Shown one piece after another: positions 19,930 to 29,692 of a DNA stretch of 40,122 nt. The notes beneath the pieces are model-generated. The model was not told where the DNA came from, made no database searches, and saw nothing but the letters and a program-made list of their open reading frames with translations. Source of the DNA: Alphaproteobacteria bacterium (GTDB lineage Bacteria > Pseudomonadota > Alphaproteobacteria > Rickettsiales > Deianiraeaceae); contig JAURNI010000034.1 in NCBI GenBank assembly GCA_030830305.1, positions 1 through 40,122 on the forward strand. Direction: 5' to 3'. The translations under genes were made by a program, and so were the position numbers. Numbering within the stretch: position 1 is the first letter of the stretch; each line of letters opens with the position of its first letter.

Positions 19930-20829
19930 TTAACTGCGAAGTAATTCATTAATTGAAGTTTTTGATCGGGTTTGGTCATCAACCTGTTTAACAATTACAG
20001 CTGCATAAAGGCTCACGCCGCCGGTGCTTGGAATTGAACCAGAAACAACAACGGAGTTTTTCGGTACAATACCGTAGGAAACTTTGCCGGTTGCACGGTC
20101 AATAATTTTGGTAGATTTCCCAATATACACACCCATACCAATTACAGCACCATCTTCAACAATTACACCTTCAGCAATTTCACTTCTTGCACCTATGAAG
20201 CAGTTGTCTCCAATAATAACAGGGTTTGCTTGAAGAGGTTCCAACACTCCTCCAATTCCTGCACCACCGGAAATATGGCAATTTTTTCCAACCTGAGCAC
20301 ATGAACCAACGGTTGCCCAAGTATCAACCATTGTGCCCTCGCCAACATATGCACCAATGTTCACAAATGAAGGCATAACAACTGCACCCTTTCCAATAAA
20401 AGATCCATAACGAACAACAGCCCCCGGAACCATTCTAAAACCTGCGTTTTCAAAATCTATATTTTTCCATCTACTGGTTTTAAGTGGTACTTTGTCGTAC
20501 CATCTTAACTGAACTTTTGTCTCGGAAATAGAAGATTTTTCTAAAATTCCGTGTTCGTTTGTAACAGATGTAAATTGCTCAACCGGTATATAAGATTCAA
20601 GAGGAACGGCAATAATTGATGTTTTCATCATGTTCATATATAGTAAGATTGCTTTTTTTGCGTCTTCGTCAACAACCCAAGAATTTTCAATCTTATTTGC
20701 AATTCTTTTTTTACCGGAATCGATTTCTGCAACGAATTTACTTATTTCTTCTGCAACTTTTGCAGTGTATCGTATTGTTTTGCTTTGCATTTCCGCAAAA
20801 TATTCAGAAATTTTAGATTGCTCTGTCAT
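19930..20829 (-). CDS. dapD: 2,3,4,5-tetrahydropyridine-2,6-dicarboxylate N-succinyltransferase
   Basis: [67 protein letters not shown]. Confidence 0.98.
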   Translation of the reverse strand: MTEQSKISEYFAEMQSKTIRYTAKVAEEISKFVAEIDSGKKRIANKIENSWVVDEDAKKAILLYMNMMKTSIIAVPLESYIPVEQFTSVTNEHGILEKSSISETKVQLRWYDKVPLKTSRWKNIDFENAGFRMVPGAVVRYGSFIGKGAVVMPSFVNIGAYVGEGTMVDTWATVGSCAQVGKNCHISGGAGIGGVLEPLQANPVIIGDNCFIGARSEIAEGVIVEDGAVIGMGVYIGKSTKIIDRATGKVSYGIVPKNSVVVSGSIPSTGGVSLYAAVIVKQVDDQTRSKTSINELLRS

Positions 20830-20893
20830 AATAGAAGGATTATATTAGTAAGTTATCTTAAAATGTTAAGATACCAAAGAAAAGTCAAGGGGT

Positions 20894-21349
20894 TTATTTA
20901 ACAGAAAATTTATATACATGCATTTCATGGATAATATACCATAATTTCATTCTGCGTGTAACAAAATTTTGATCCTCGTCGTATATATCAAGGTATTTCC
21001 AGATTTTATCTGCAAAATCAAGAATATATTCTGCATATTTCCCACGATAATTCTGCTTTAAAAAAGTAAGGACTCTATAAACCGCAATATCAATTTTATG
21101 GCTTTGAAGATAATCAAAGTATAAATCAAGCATTCCAAAAACTTTTTTTGTTGTTCCGTTAATTTCTGAAATATTAACTTGCATAAGAAAATCTCTAATA
21201 ACCTTTTTCAAAATATTGCACATTGTGTTTTCGTAATTTAGTGTTAACGAAAAAAGGGTTTGATGTTTTATATCATATTCAGATATAAATTCCCCAAATG
21301 AGATATTATTTTCTTGATTGGCTTTTAAATATTCTTGAAGAAATTCCAT
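20894..21349 (-). CDS. Hypothetical protein; C-terminus reminiscent of the COQ9 family
   Basis: FADKIWKYLDIYDEDQNFVTRRMKLWYII resembles the COQ9 D..W...GD.STD.N.YTRR pattern; rest unassigned. Confidence 0.55.
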   Translation of the reverse strand: MEFLQEYLKANQENNISFGEFISEYDIKHQTLFSLTLNYENTMCNILKKVIRDFLMQVNISEINGTTKKVFGMLDLYFDYLQSHKIDIAVYRVLTFLKQNYRGKYAEYILDFADKIWKYLDIYDEDQNFVTRRMKLWYIIHEMHVYKFSVK

Positions 21350-21382
21350 ATGAATATATTATATATAAATTTTTTAAATTAA

Positions 21383-22150
21383 ATGGAAACTATTTTCAAT
21401 AGAAAAATAATATTTAAGAGGAAGCAAAAAATTAATTTTGATAATTCTTTTTATAAAGAAATAGAAAAACAAATTTTTGAAGAATTATTAGATTATTTTT
21501 TTATTTTTCAAAAATTAGAAAAAATAAAAAATATTTTAATATTAAATTCGAAAAATAATTTTTTGGAAAAACAATTAAATGAGTATTTATCGAAAAATAA
21601 AAACAATTCAGAAAAAATAAATTTTAATTATTTGGAATTTTTAGAAAATGACCAAGAAAATATAAATAATATTTCCAAATTAAAAAAAAATAATTTAATT
21701 ATTGGAATTAATTCATTACATAATGTAAATTATTTAGAAAAATATATTGTGTCCGTAAAAAATAATTTGGAAGAGGGCGGAATTTTTTGCGGTAATTTTT
21801 TTGGAATAAACAATTTATTGGAATTAAAAACAATAATCACAAACAATGATTCAATTTTTTCAAAAAATATTTATCCTCGTTTTAACCCAACAATATCACC
21901 GGAGTCTATTTCGCAAATTTTACAAAAATTCAATTTCCAAAATATTGTAATTTTTCCAGAAAAAATAAATTTTGAATTTAACTCATTTAGCAGTGCCATG
22001 AATTTCTTACAAAACATCAATGAAAGAAATTATTTAATCACTGCGCAAAAAACTCCTCCAAATAAAAAAATATTCATGGAAAACATGCCAAAGAAAATTA
22101 ACCTTGATTTTGAAATCATAAAATTCTACTGTATTACGGGTAAAGTATAA
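21383..22150 (+). CDS. NDUFAF5/BioC-like methyltransferase-fold protein, extremely AT-rich
   Basis: SLHNVNYLEKYIVSVKNNLEEGGIFCGNFFGINNLLELK...YPRFNPTISPESISQILQKFNFQN...FEIIKFYCITGK matches the NDUFAF5-family C-terminal half; N-terminal SAM motif I is not recognisable. Confidence 0.7.
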   Translation: METIFNRKIIFKRKQKINFDNSFYKEIEKQIFEELLDYFFIFQKLEKIKNILILNSKNNFLEKQLNEYLSKNKNNSEKINFNYLEFLENDQENINNISKLKKNNLIIGINSLHNVNYLEKYIVSVKNNLEEGGIFCGNFFGINNLLELKTIITNNDSIFSKNIYPRFNPTISPESISQILQKFNFQNIVIFPEKINFEFNSFSSAMNFLQNINERNYLITAQKTPPNKKIFMENMPKKINLDFEIIKFYCITGKV

Positions 22151-22158
22151 TTAAACAA

Positions 22159-22746
22159 ATGATTAAAATAATTTTGATCCTTTTCTTGGCATCACTAAAT
22201 ACTCAAGCAAATGACTTTTTTAATAACCCACATCTTATCGCAATCAATAAAGAGCTTCAAAGTATCAATTCGTTGAAGGCTAATTTTCGCCAAATGTATG
22301 GGGAAGATATGGAAACCGGCACAATTTTTTTTAAAAAAAAACAAGGTCTTTTTGTATATTATAATACTACACCAATTTCAATATTAGTTAATAAAAGTGC
22401 AGTAACGTATTACGATTCCAAGCTTGACCAAAAATCTCAAATCCCCACAAAAGAATCCGCCTCAGAAGTTTTCGTTGAAACACTTGGAATCACTGAAAAA
22501 AAATTTGATATACTGGATATCAAAGAACTTGATGAGGCTGTAGTAATTGTAGGAAGCTTAAAAAAGAGAAAATCCGAAGGAGTTTTTACAATGTATTTTT
22601 CTAAAAAAGATTACACCCTAAGAAGGTTGGATATTAAATCACCGGAAGATGACAGTATAGTTCAAATTGACATCTTCTCCCACTCTAATGAAAAAATTTC
22701 AAACGAAAGATTTAAGGCAATTAATATTGAAAAATCTTCAGTTTAA
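22159..22746 (+). CDS. lolA: Outer-membrane lipoprotein carrier protein LolA-like
   Basis: Signal peptide; LQSINSLKANFRQMYGEDMETGTIFFKKKQGLFVYYNTTPISILVNKSAVTYYDSKLDQ. Confidence 0.85.
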   Translation: MIKIILILFLASLNTQANDFFNNPHLIAINKELQSINSLKANFRQMYGEDMETGTIFFKKKQGLFVYYNTTPISILVNKSAVTYYDSKLDQKSQIPTKESASEVFVETLGITEKKFDILDIKELDEAVVIVGSLKKRKSEGVFTMYFSKKDYTLRRLDIKSPEDDSIVQIDIFSHSNEKISNERFKAINIEKSSV

Positions 22747-23819
22747 AAGGTATTAACAATTAATGCTTTAAATAGTTCACCCATTTGGCTCTCATCAATT
22801 AAACGCAAAATTCCTTCTTGATTTTCCGGTATTACCAATTCCTTAATTCCATTTTGAACAAGAAATTCTTTTTGCGTTTGTAACTGAACTTGAAAATTGT
22901 TTTTTTGAAAAAAATCGGAAAAAATTGCAAAATTTACAAGATGTGTAATATCCATCTCCCCAACATTTTCTAAAATATTTGTAATCTTGCTACCGTTAAA
23001 AATTCCCTGAAGAGTTGATATATTTTGTTCTTCAAAAAAACCGTAATCAAATGTTAAAAAAATAGATTTATTATTTTTCATAATATTGCCAATTTCTTGC
23101 AGAATATTTATTCCAAAAAATGGAATTTCCAGGATATCATTTTTTTTTATTTTTTTATTTTTTTGAATTAAATGTAATTTTTCGGAATTAAATTTAATTT
23201 TTTCAAAAATAAATTTATTATTTACTTCGGTAACAATAATTTCAAAAAAATCATACCCGTCAAAAAAAAATTGTTTTACTGGAAGGGCATCAAAAAACTC
23301 ATTTGAAAAAAATATGCATAAATTATTTTTATTTTTTATTAATTTATTTTGATTTTCTAAAAATTCAGAAAACTCAGAAATATTACCCCAAAAATTTTTA
23401 ATAATTGGGATATTTTTTAGTGTATTTTTTTGAACACACACAAGGGTGGGTGAAATTTCAATTGAATGAAAATTTAATTTTTGGATTATTTTATCAATTT
23501 TTGGATTATTGATTTTTTTTAAACTAATTAAAAAATTCAGAATATCAAAAGCCAATTTTCCGGAGCCGCCACCAAGTTCAATTAAATGAATTTTTTCAAA
23601 TTCTTCAATGTTTTTTATAGCAAAAATTTTATTAAAAATAAAGTTTGCAATAATTATTCCAAAAGCATTTGATATTTCCGGAGATGTGATAAAATCTTTT
23701 TTTATCGGATTCTGTTTTGCATAATATCCATATTCAGCATGACACAATGCCAAAAAAATAAATTCATCAAGTGGAATAAACCCATTAATTTTTATTATAT
23801 TTGAAATATATTTTTGCAT
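22743..23819 (-). CDS. SAM-dependent methyltransferase of the NDUFAF7/MidA (DUF185) family
   Basis: EYGYYAKQNPIKKDFITSPEISNAFGIIIANF, IELGGGSGKLAFDIL, FFSNEFFDALPVKQF, LTFDYGF. Confidence 0.92.
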   Translation of the reverse strand: MQKYISNIIKINGFIPLDEFIFLALCHAEYGYYAKQNPIKKDFITSPEISNAFGIIIANFIFNKIFAIKNIEEFEKIHLIELGGGSGKLAFDILNFLISLKKINNPKIDKIIQKLNFHSIEISPTLVCVQKNTLKNIPIIKNFWGNISEFSEFLENQNKLIKNKNNLCIFFSNEFFDALPVKQFFFDGYDFFEIIVTEVNNKFIFEKIKFNSEKLHLIQKNKKIKKNDILEIPFFGINILQEIGNIMKNNKSIFLTFDYGFFEEQNISTLQGIFNGSKITNILENVGEMDITHLVNFAIFSDFFQKNNFQVQLQTQKEFLVQNGIKELVIPENQEGILRLIDESQMGELFKALIVNTF

Positions 23820-24448
23820 GGTCTTCTATAAATTCTTTTTTCGGTAAAAATATAATCAAGGGGGATGTCGTATTTTGTATTTTCAAAATTTACTTTTTGA
23901 AATTCAAATGCAACCCCAATTTTTAATATTTTTTTATTTTTTAAATATTTATCATAAAAACCCCCACCATACCCAATTCTAAAACATTTTTCATTAAATG
24001 CAATTAATGGAATAATAATAATTTCAGGAACCAAGGTATTTTTTTTGAATTTCGGTTGAATTATTTTATTTTCAAAAATTAATTCTGGAATTTTTCTGAA
24101 TTGTAGAAAATCATTTTTTATTTTTTTTGAATTAAAATTAATTAAGTTTTTATTTTTTTTATTTTCCAAGAAACCCGAATTAATTTCGGAAAAATACATT
24201 TTATTTTTTTCGGAATTATTTTTATTTATTTGCGTTTTTGGTAAAAATAATTTTATTCTTTTTAAATTAAAAAAAGTATCTGAATTAATTTCATTATTTA
24301 TTGGAAAATAACAACCGATTTTTTTATTAATTAAATTAATTTTTTGAATTATTTTTTGATTAATTAAAAAAGAATTTTTATTAATTATTTTCTTGTTTAA
24401 TTTTTTTCTTTTTTGTAAAATTAATTTTCTAATTTCTTTTTTCTCCAC
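23795..24448 (-). CDS. 5-formyltetrahydrofolate cyclo-ligase family protein, extremely AT-rich
   Basis: IGCYFPINNEINSD, PLIAFNEKCFRIGYGGGFYDKYL, IGVAFEFQ, IPLDYIFTEKRIY. Confidence 0.88.
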   Translation of the reverse strand: MEKKEIRKLILQKRKKLNKKIINKNSFLINQKIIQKINLINKKIGCYFPINNEINSDTFFNLKRIKLFLPKTQINKNNSEKNKMYFSEINSGFLENKKNKNLINFNSKKIKNDFLQFRKIPELIFENKIIQPKFKKNTLVPEIIIIPLIAFNEKCFRIGYGGGFYDKYLKNKKILKIGVAFEFQKVNFENTKYDIPLDYIFTEKRIYRRPCKNIFQI

Positions 24449-24543
24449 TTTATTTTTTCATAATTATTTTTTATTTTAGGAAATTCAAAAAATAAATTAA
24501 TTGCATTTTTTTAAAATTACAAAAAATATTTTTTATTTATTTT

Positions 24544-25398
24544 ATGTCAAAAAAAAGCTGTAACATACACTTGGTATCGGATTCCACAGGCGACACCCTT
24601 CTAACATATACATCGGCAATAATTTCACAATTTCCAAGTGTGGATTTCAAAAAATTTACATGGTTTCTAATAAGAACACAGCCTGAATTTGATCTTATAG
24701 TTAAAGGTGTACAAAAAAGCCCAGGAATTGTTATGTACACAATTGTTTCACCAAAGTTTGAGGAAATTCTACAAGAAATATGTTCAAAATTAAATATTCC
24801 GTGCATTCCAATACTCTCAAAAACAACAAGAACATTTCAAAGATATTTGGGTGAAAAAAGCGTAGATTTGGTTCGAAACATAACATTAAATGAAATTCCG
24901 GAAGGTTATGTGAATCGCATTGAAGCAATTAACTATACCATAGCACATGATGACGGTGCAATGCTTGATGACTTAGAAGAGGCAGATATTGTCATTATCG
25001 GTGCATCAAGAACATCGAAATCTCCTGTAAGTATATATCTTTCTTACCGAGGATATAAAGTAGTAAATATTCCATTTATATCCTTGGAAACATTTCCATC
25101 TTGTATTTTTTCGTTAAAAAAACCACTCATTGTTGGCTTAGTTGCAGACCCAACAAGGCTTGAGTCTATAAGAAAAACAAGAATATCATCTCTTCATGGA
25201 GAAAGCGAAAAGTCTCTTTATACCGATATTGAAAAAATTAAGGAGGAAATAGCAGAATCAAGAAAACTTTTTACAAAATTACAATGCCCTGTTATTAACA
25301 TTACAGAAAGATCTATAGAGGAAACGTCTGTATTTATCATGAAACAGTTGACGAAAAAAATTATTTTACAAGAAGATGATGAAAGTGTGTCGTTTTAG
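24544..25398 (+). CDS. Pyruvate, phosphate/water dikinase regulatory protein (DUF299, kinase/pyrophosphorylase)
   Basis: IHLVSDSTGDTLLTYTSAIISQFP, AHDDGAMLDDLEEADIVIIGASRTSKSPVSIYLSYRGYKVVNIPFI. Confidence 0.95.
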   Translation: MSKKSCNIHLVSDSTGDTLLTYTSAIISQFPSVDFKKFTWFLIRTQPEFDLIVKGVQKSPGIVMYTIVSPKFEEILQEICSKLNIPCIPILSKTTRTFQRYLGEKSVDLVRNITLNEIPEGYVNRIEAINYTIAHDDGAMLDDLEEADIVIIGASRTSKSPVSIYLSYRGYKVVNIPFISLETFPSCIFSLKKPLIVGLVADPTRLESIRKTRISSLHGESEKSLYTDIEKIKEEIAESRKLFTKLQCPVINITERSIEETSVFIMKQLTKKIILQEDDESVSF

Positions 25399-25428
25399 GT
25401 TGTGTTGCAGGTGATCTACCGCTTGCAA

Positions 25429-25505
25429 TGGTGGGTCCGGCGGGACTTGAACCTGCGACCTCATCCTTATCAGAGATGCGCTCTAACCAGCTGAGCTACG
25501 AACCC
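25429..25505 (-). tRNA. tRNA-Ile (anticodon GAT), 3' CCA encoded
   Basis: Reverse complement GGGTTCGTAGCTCAGCTGGTTAGAGCGCATCTCTGATAAGGATGAGGTCGCAGGTTCAAGTCCTGCCGGACCCACCA folds as a canonical tRNA; anticodon GAT. Confidence 0.95.
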
Positions 25506-25555
25506 ATTATTTCTTGCTATCGCTAAATTAGCATAAAATAGAAATCAAGCTTTTT

Positions 25556-26515
25556 TTATAAAAAAGCCCCATAAATCAAAGAAGTATATATCTGTACAGC
25601 ATTTGCACCGTTTTGCATTCTATCTTCTGCATCAATATGATTGAATATACCACCAACAGAGATTACAAACTTATTTTTATCTTTTAAACTATGAAAATGC
25701 TTTAACAAACTTTCAGACTTCTCTTTCAATAATAAACCCGAAACACCACCCAGGTTAGAGTTTTTAAATTTATTAGGAAGATGGGATTTATCTATCGTTG
25801 TATTTGTTAATACAAAACCTGCAATGTTGTATTTACAAGAAATATCATATATATCTTGAATATTTGTAACATCTGGTGAAATTTTTAATAGAATTGGCGT
25901 TGATATATTGCGAATTGTACAAAAATCATCAATTGACGACAACAATTCTTCAAGCATGTTGTTATTGTTAAGGGTTTCCCTTAAATTTGGAGTATTTGGA
26001 GACGATATATTAATAGTGATATAATCACAGTGTAAATAAAATTTATCAATTAAAAGAAGATAATCTGCATTTGTACCATCTTTATTTCTTCCAATATTAA
26101 CACCCAAAATTTCATCATTTTTTCTTTTATATTGTTTAATCATTTTTAGTGCATAATCACTTCCTTTGTTTGGAAAGCCCATAAAATTCAAAAGGGATTT
26201 TTGTTTAACAAAGCGGAAAATTCTTGGTTTTTTATTACCACTCTGTGGTTTTGGGGTAACAGTTCCAACTTCCACAAAGCCAAATCCCATTTTAAAAAGA
26301 CCTTTTATTGCTTGGGCGTTTTTATCAAGCCCTGCAGCCACTCCGTAGTGATTTTTAAGCTCCCTGCCAAAGAAGTGTGTTTTTACCTGGGGAATATTAA
26401 GTTTTGGCATTAAAAACCAAAAGTACCTAGCAGTAAAGATAAAAATAGAATGTGAAAGCTCAGCAGGAAATAAACGCAAACACAAAAGTAAAAACTTAAA
26501 AATCATTCTATTCAT
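25556..26515 (-). CDS. pyrD: Dihydroorotate dehydrogenase (quinone, class 2)
   Basis: GVAAGLDKNAQAIKGLFKMGFGFVEVGTVTPKPQSGNKKPRIFR, INISSPNTPNLR, LLKISPDV, GGVSGLLLK, VGGIFNHIDAEDRMQNGANAVQIYTSLIY. Confidence 0.97.
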   Translation of the reverse strand: MNRMIFKFLLLCLRLFPAELSHSIFIFTARYFWFLMPKLNIPQVKTHFFGRELKNHYGVAAGLDKNAQAIKGLFKMGFGFVEVGTVTPKPQSGNKKPRIFRFVKQKSLLNFMGFPNKGSDYALKMIKQYKRKNDEILGVNIGRNKDGTNADYLLLIDKFYLHCDYITINISSPNTPNLRETLNNNNMLEELLSSIDDFCTIRNISTPILLKISPDVTNIQDIYDISCKYNIAGFVLTNTTIDKSHLPNKFKNSNLGGVSGLLLKEKSESLLKHFHSLKDKNKFVISVGGIFNHIDAEDRMQNGANAVQIYTSLIYGAFL

Positions 26516-26588
26516 TGAATAAATACAAATAAAACTTGCATTTTTTTGAGTTATTTTTTAACTGTTTTTACTAAATTTAAATTTTGCA

Positions 26589-27200
26589 ATGGAAAAGTTT
26601 ATAAAAACAGAATCAAATATAGCTATTCTTGAAATAGATAACATCGACACAGATATGATTATTCCAAAACAATTTCTTAAAACACTAAAGAAGTCAGGCC
26701 TTGGTGAGAAGTTGTTTTATGAAATGCGTTATTCTGAAAAAGGAGAAAAACTTAAAGATTTCATACTAAACCAAGAGGAATATGCAAATACACAAATACT
26801 CCTTGCGGGAAATAACTTCGGTTGCGGTTCCAGCAGGGAACACGCACCATGGGCAATTAAAGACTTCGGATTAAAAGTTATTATTGCAAATTCTTTTGCA
26901 GATATCTTTTACGGCAACTGTTTTAAGAATGGAATTCTACCAATAATACTTCCAAAAGATGAAACAGATGCCATAAAAAAGCATGTATCTAAAAACCCAA
27001 ATTCATTCACGATCGATCTAATATCTCAAACCATACAATCAAGCGATGGATCTCTTTTTATTAAATTTGAAATACCCGCACAAAAAAAAGAAATACTCCT
27101 ACAAGGATTAGATGATATTACTGAAACATTACAGCACTTAAATTTAATTAATGAATTTGAAGAAGGAGATAAAAACATAAGACCGTGGATCTATGGCTGA
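26589..27200 (+). CDS. leuD: 3-isopropylmalate dehydratase small subunit
   Basis: DTDMIIPKQFLKT, LAGNNFGCGSSREHAPWAIKDFG, VIIANSFADIFYGNCFKNGILP. Confidence 0.96.
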   Translation: MEKFIKTESNIAILEIDNIDTDMIIPKQFLKTLKKSGLGEKLFYEMRYSEKGEKLKDFILNQEEYANTQILLAGNNFGCGSSREHAPWAIKDFGLKVIIANSFADIFYGNCFKNGILPIILPKDETDAIKKHVSKNPNSFTIDLISQTIQSSDGSLFIKFEIPAQKKEILLQGLDDITETLQHLNLINEFEEGDKNIRPWIYG

Positions 27201-27918
27201 AAATAAAAAAGTTACACCGCCAACACAAAAAACTTATATTCAAATTAAAAAAGGTTGGGCAAAGGATCGTAATGCATTTATTGCAATGCAAAGAAATTTC
27301 TTTGTTATTCTTTCTATTGCAGCAATGTTTGGCGTTGTTATTGCAATGATAGTAATTAAATCAATGGTTGAAAAAAATGCAATAGAACCTTATGTAATAT
27401 CCGTTAACACTGCAGATAAAATGCCCGTAAGCATATCATCACAATCCATAAAAGAGTACGCAACCGCCAATTCCGCAGTGATAGAGTTTTTTCTTGTGCG
27501 GTACATTAAAGCAAGAGAGGGTTATTCATTTGGAAGTTACAAATATGACTATAACATAGTTGCAAAAGCAATGTCAAGTTATGGTGTTTATAAACAATTT
27601 AGAACAGATGTTTTAAACGATGACAAAAATAACCCATCAAAACTTTTTGGTGAGGGTGGTAGAGTTGAGGTAATTATTAAACAAATATCCCATGACAGCA
27701 AAAGCAATATTGCAACCATTCGTATTGCAAAGAAAATATATATATCTGAAGTTGTTCGATCAATATTAAATTTTCAGATTAAAGTTCATTATACAATTGA
27801 TGCATCAAACCTTAAGGCATCGGATATCGAAATTAACCCTCTTGGTCTTATCGTTGACACATACGATGTTACAGAGGAGAAAACAATTATAGAAGATGAA
27901 ACATTCGCAAAAATATGA
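27193..27918 (+). CDS. Type IV secretion system protein VirB8-like
   Basis: Single N-terminal TM then IEPYVISVN, AVIEFFLVRYIKAREGYSFGSYKYDYNIVAKAMSSYGVYKQFRTDV, typical of VirB8. Confidence 0.85.
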   Translation: MAENKKVTPPTQKTYIQIKKGWAKDRNAFIAMQRNFFVILSIAAMFGVVIAMIVIKSMVEKNAIEPYVISVNTADKMPVSISSQSIKEYATANSAVIEFFLVRYIKAREGYSFGSYKYDYNIVAKAMSSYGVYKQFRTDVLNDDKNNPSKLFGEGGRVEVIIKQISHDSKSNIATIRIAKKIYISEVVRSILNFQIKVHYTIDASNLKASDIEINPLGLIVDTYDVTEEKTIIEDETFAKI

Positions 27919-28748
27919 ATATCGTAATATTGTTATTTAGCTTCTTATATATTCTGTGTGGGAATGTTTTAGCATACACAGGCGAGACCCCGGTTAATAT
28001 TGACAGCAGGATTAAAACATTAATTTATAACCCAAATGAAATATACACACTTAATCTTAAAATGGGGTTTCAATCAATTATCGAGTTTTCAATAGATGAA
28101 TCGGTTGAATTAATTTCAATTGGAGACCCATACCCATGGAAACTTACACCAATAGATAGACGATTGTTTATAAAACCAATACAAATTGGAACACGAACAA
28201 ATTTAACTGTTATTACAAACAAAAGGACGTATCTTTTTGATATTATATCAGATACCACTTCTTCAAACAATGATTTTGATGTAATTCATGTTGTAAGATT
28301 TTTCTACCCACAAACACCAATCGATAAATCAAAGTACAGTCTTAATAATTACCTTTCCGACAAAGAAGGTACAATGATGCAAAATTTAATGGATTCACAA
28401 GGGTTGGAAAATGAAAGCACAGGAAATACAACACTAAAAAATTCATCAACAGAAAAAAACATTAAAAGGGTTGCAGTTAATTTAAATTATAGCTTTGTTG
28501 GTGAATATAACGAAATTACACCAATTGAAATTTTTGATGACAGAAATGATACATTTTTTAGGTTTAAATCAAATAACAATTCACCAAAAATATACTCAAT
28601 ATCCAAAACCGGTAGAAGAAAGTTATTAAAACAAAAAATTATTGGTGATTTTATCGTGGTACCAGGTGTTCATACAAAATTTCACATAAAACACGGTGTG
28701 TATGAAAATTATATATATAACGATCTCAAGGTTAACAAGGAAGAATAA
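27915..28748 (+). CDS. Type IV secretion system protein VirB9/TrbG-like
   Basis: Signal peptide; DSRIKTLIYNPNEIYTLNLKMGFQSIIEF...IGDPYPWKLTPIDRRLFIKPIQIGTRTNLTVITNKRTYLFDI...NLNYSF, the VirB9 signature layout. Confidence 0.88.
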   Translation: MNIVILLFSFLYILCGNVLAYTGETPVNIDSRIKTLIYNPNEIYTLNLKMGFQSIIEFSIDESVELISIGDPYPWKLTPIDRRLFIKPIQIGTRTNLTVITNKRTYLFDIISDTTSSNNDFDVIHVVRFFYPQTPIDKSKYSLNNYLSDKEGTMMQNLMDSQGLENESTGNTTLKNSSTEKNIKRVAVNLNYSFVGEYNEITPIEIFDDRNDTFFRFKSNNNSPKIYSISKTGRRKLLKQKIIGDFIVVPGVHTKFHIKHGVYENYIYNDLKVNKEE

Positions 28749-29692
28749 TGAAAATATGCATTGTTAAGGTGTCATCGATAGGAGACATATCTCACACATC
28801 GTTTGTACCACATTTAATTAAAAAATATATTCCATCTGCAGAAATTCATTGGTATTGTGACCAAAGTTTCACAGATATTATTACACACAACCCATTTATA
28901 AACAAAGTATACCAGGTATTTTCAAAAGGTACAAAACAAAACCCCGTGAAGTTTATAAAACAGCTTTTTATATTTAGGAAAATTGCCAAACAAGAAAAAT
29001 ACGATGTCGTAATAGACTTCCAAGGTACATTTAAAAGTGCATTAATATCTAAGGCTCTCTGTACAAACAATAATCTTTGGGGTTTTAAAAACACAAGAGA
29101 CATCATTGCACACAAACTCTATAAAAAAAGTTGCAACATTCCATTACAAACCAATGTTTACAGAAGAGCGGTATCAATTATAAATAATGCACTTAATATT
29201 AATGCATCAACATCGGAAATAAAAATTCCATTTCTTTTTTGCAACAAAGAAAACCAACCACCAAACAAAAGTATTGTTATTTTTCCGTCATCAAGTAAGT
29301 TGAATAAAAATTATTCAGTAGAAAATTACAGAAAATTACTTTTGGAAATTCATAAAAATTATAACATTACACTTCTTTATGGTAGCAATGCCGAAAAAGA
29401 AATGTGCAAAGAGATATCTAAGGGATTTGATAATATCAATATTGTAGGAAATATGCAACTTGATGCTGTTAAAAATCTTATTTCCAAAACAAAGTGCGTT
29501 ATTGGTGGGGACACAGGAATTCTACATATCGCATCTGCACTTGGTGTAAAAAACATTACACTTTACGGGCCAACACCCGCATACAGAACATCAATTCATA
29601 AAAAACATTCAATAACCATACAAGGAAACGGTGACGTTAATAAAATTCCAATTAAAGAGATAATAAAAGCATTAAATTTTTTAAAAATATGA
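28748..29692 (+). CDS. LPS heptosyltransferase (glycosyltransferase family 9)
   Basis: KICIVKVSSIGDISHTSFVPHLIKK, YDVVIDFQGTFKSALISKAL, CVIGGDTGILHIASALGVKNITLYGPTPAYRT. Confidence 0.9.
   Translation: MKICIVKVSSIGDISHTSFVPHLIKKYIPSAEIHWYCDQSFTDIITHNPFINKVYQVFSKGTKQNPVKFIKQLFIFRKIAKQEKYDVVIDFQGTFKSALISKALCTNNNLWGFKNTRDIIAHKLYKKSCNIPLQTNVYRRAVSIINNALNINASTSEIKIPFLFCNKENQPPNKSIVIFPSSSKLNKNYSVENYRKLLLEIHKNYNITLLYGSNAEKEMCKEISKGFDNINIVGNMQLDAVKNLISKTKCVIGGDTGILHIASALGVKNITLYGPTPAYRTSIHKKHSITIQGNGDVNKIPIKEIIKALNFLKI

Noticed and set aside
25549-25567. GCTTTTTTTATAAAAAAGC palindrome at the pyrD stop
   Set aside because: Probably an ordinary weak bidirectional terminator; too simple to flag as novel
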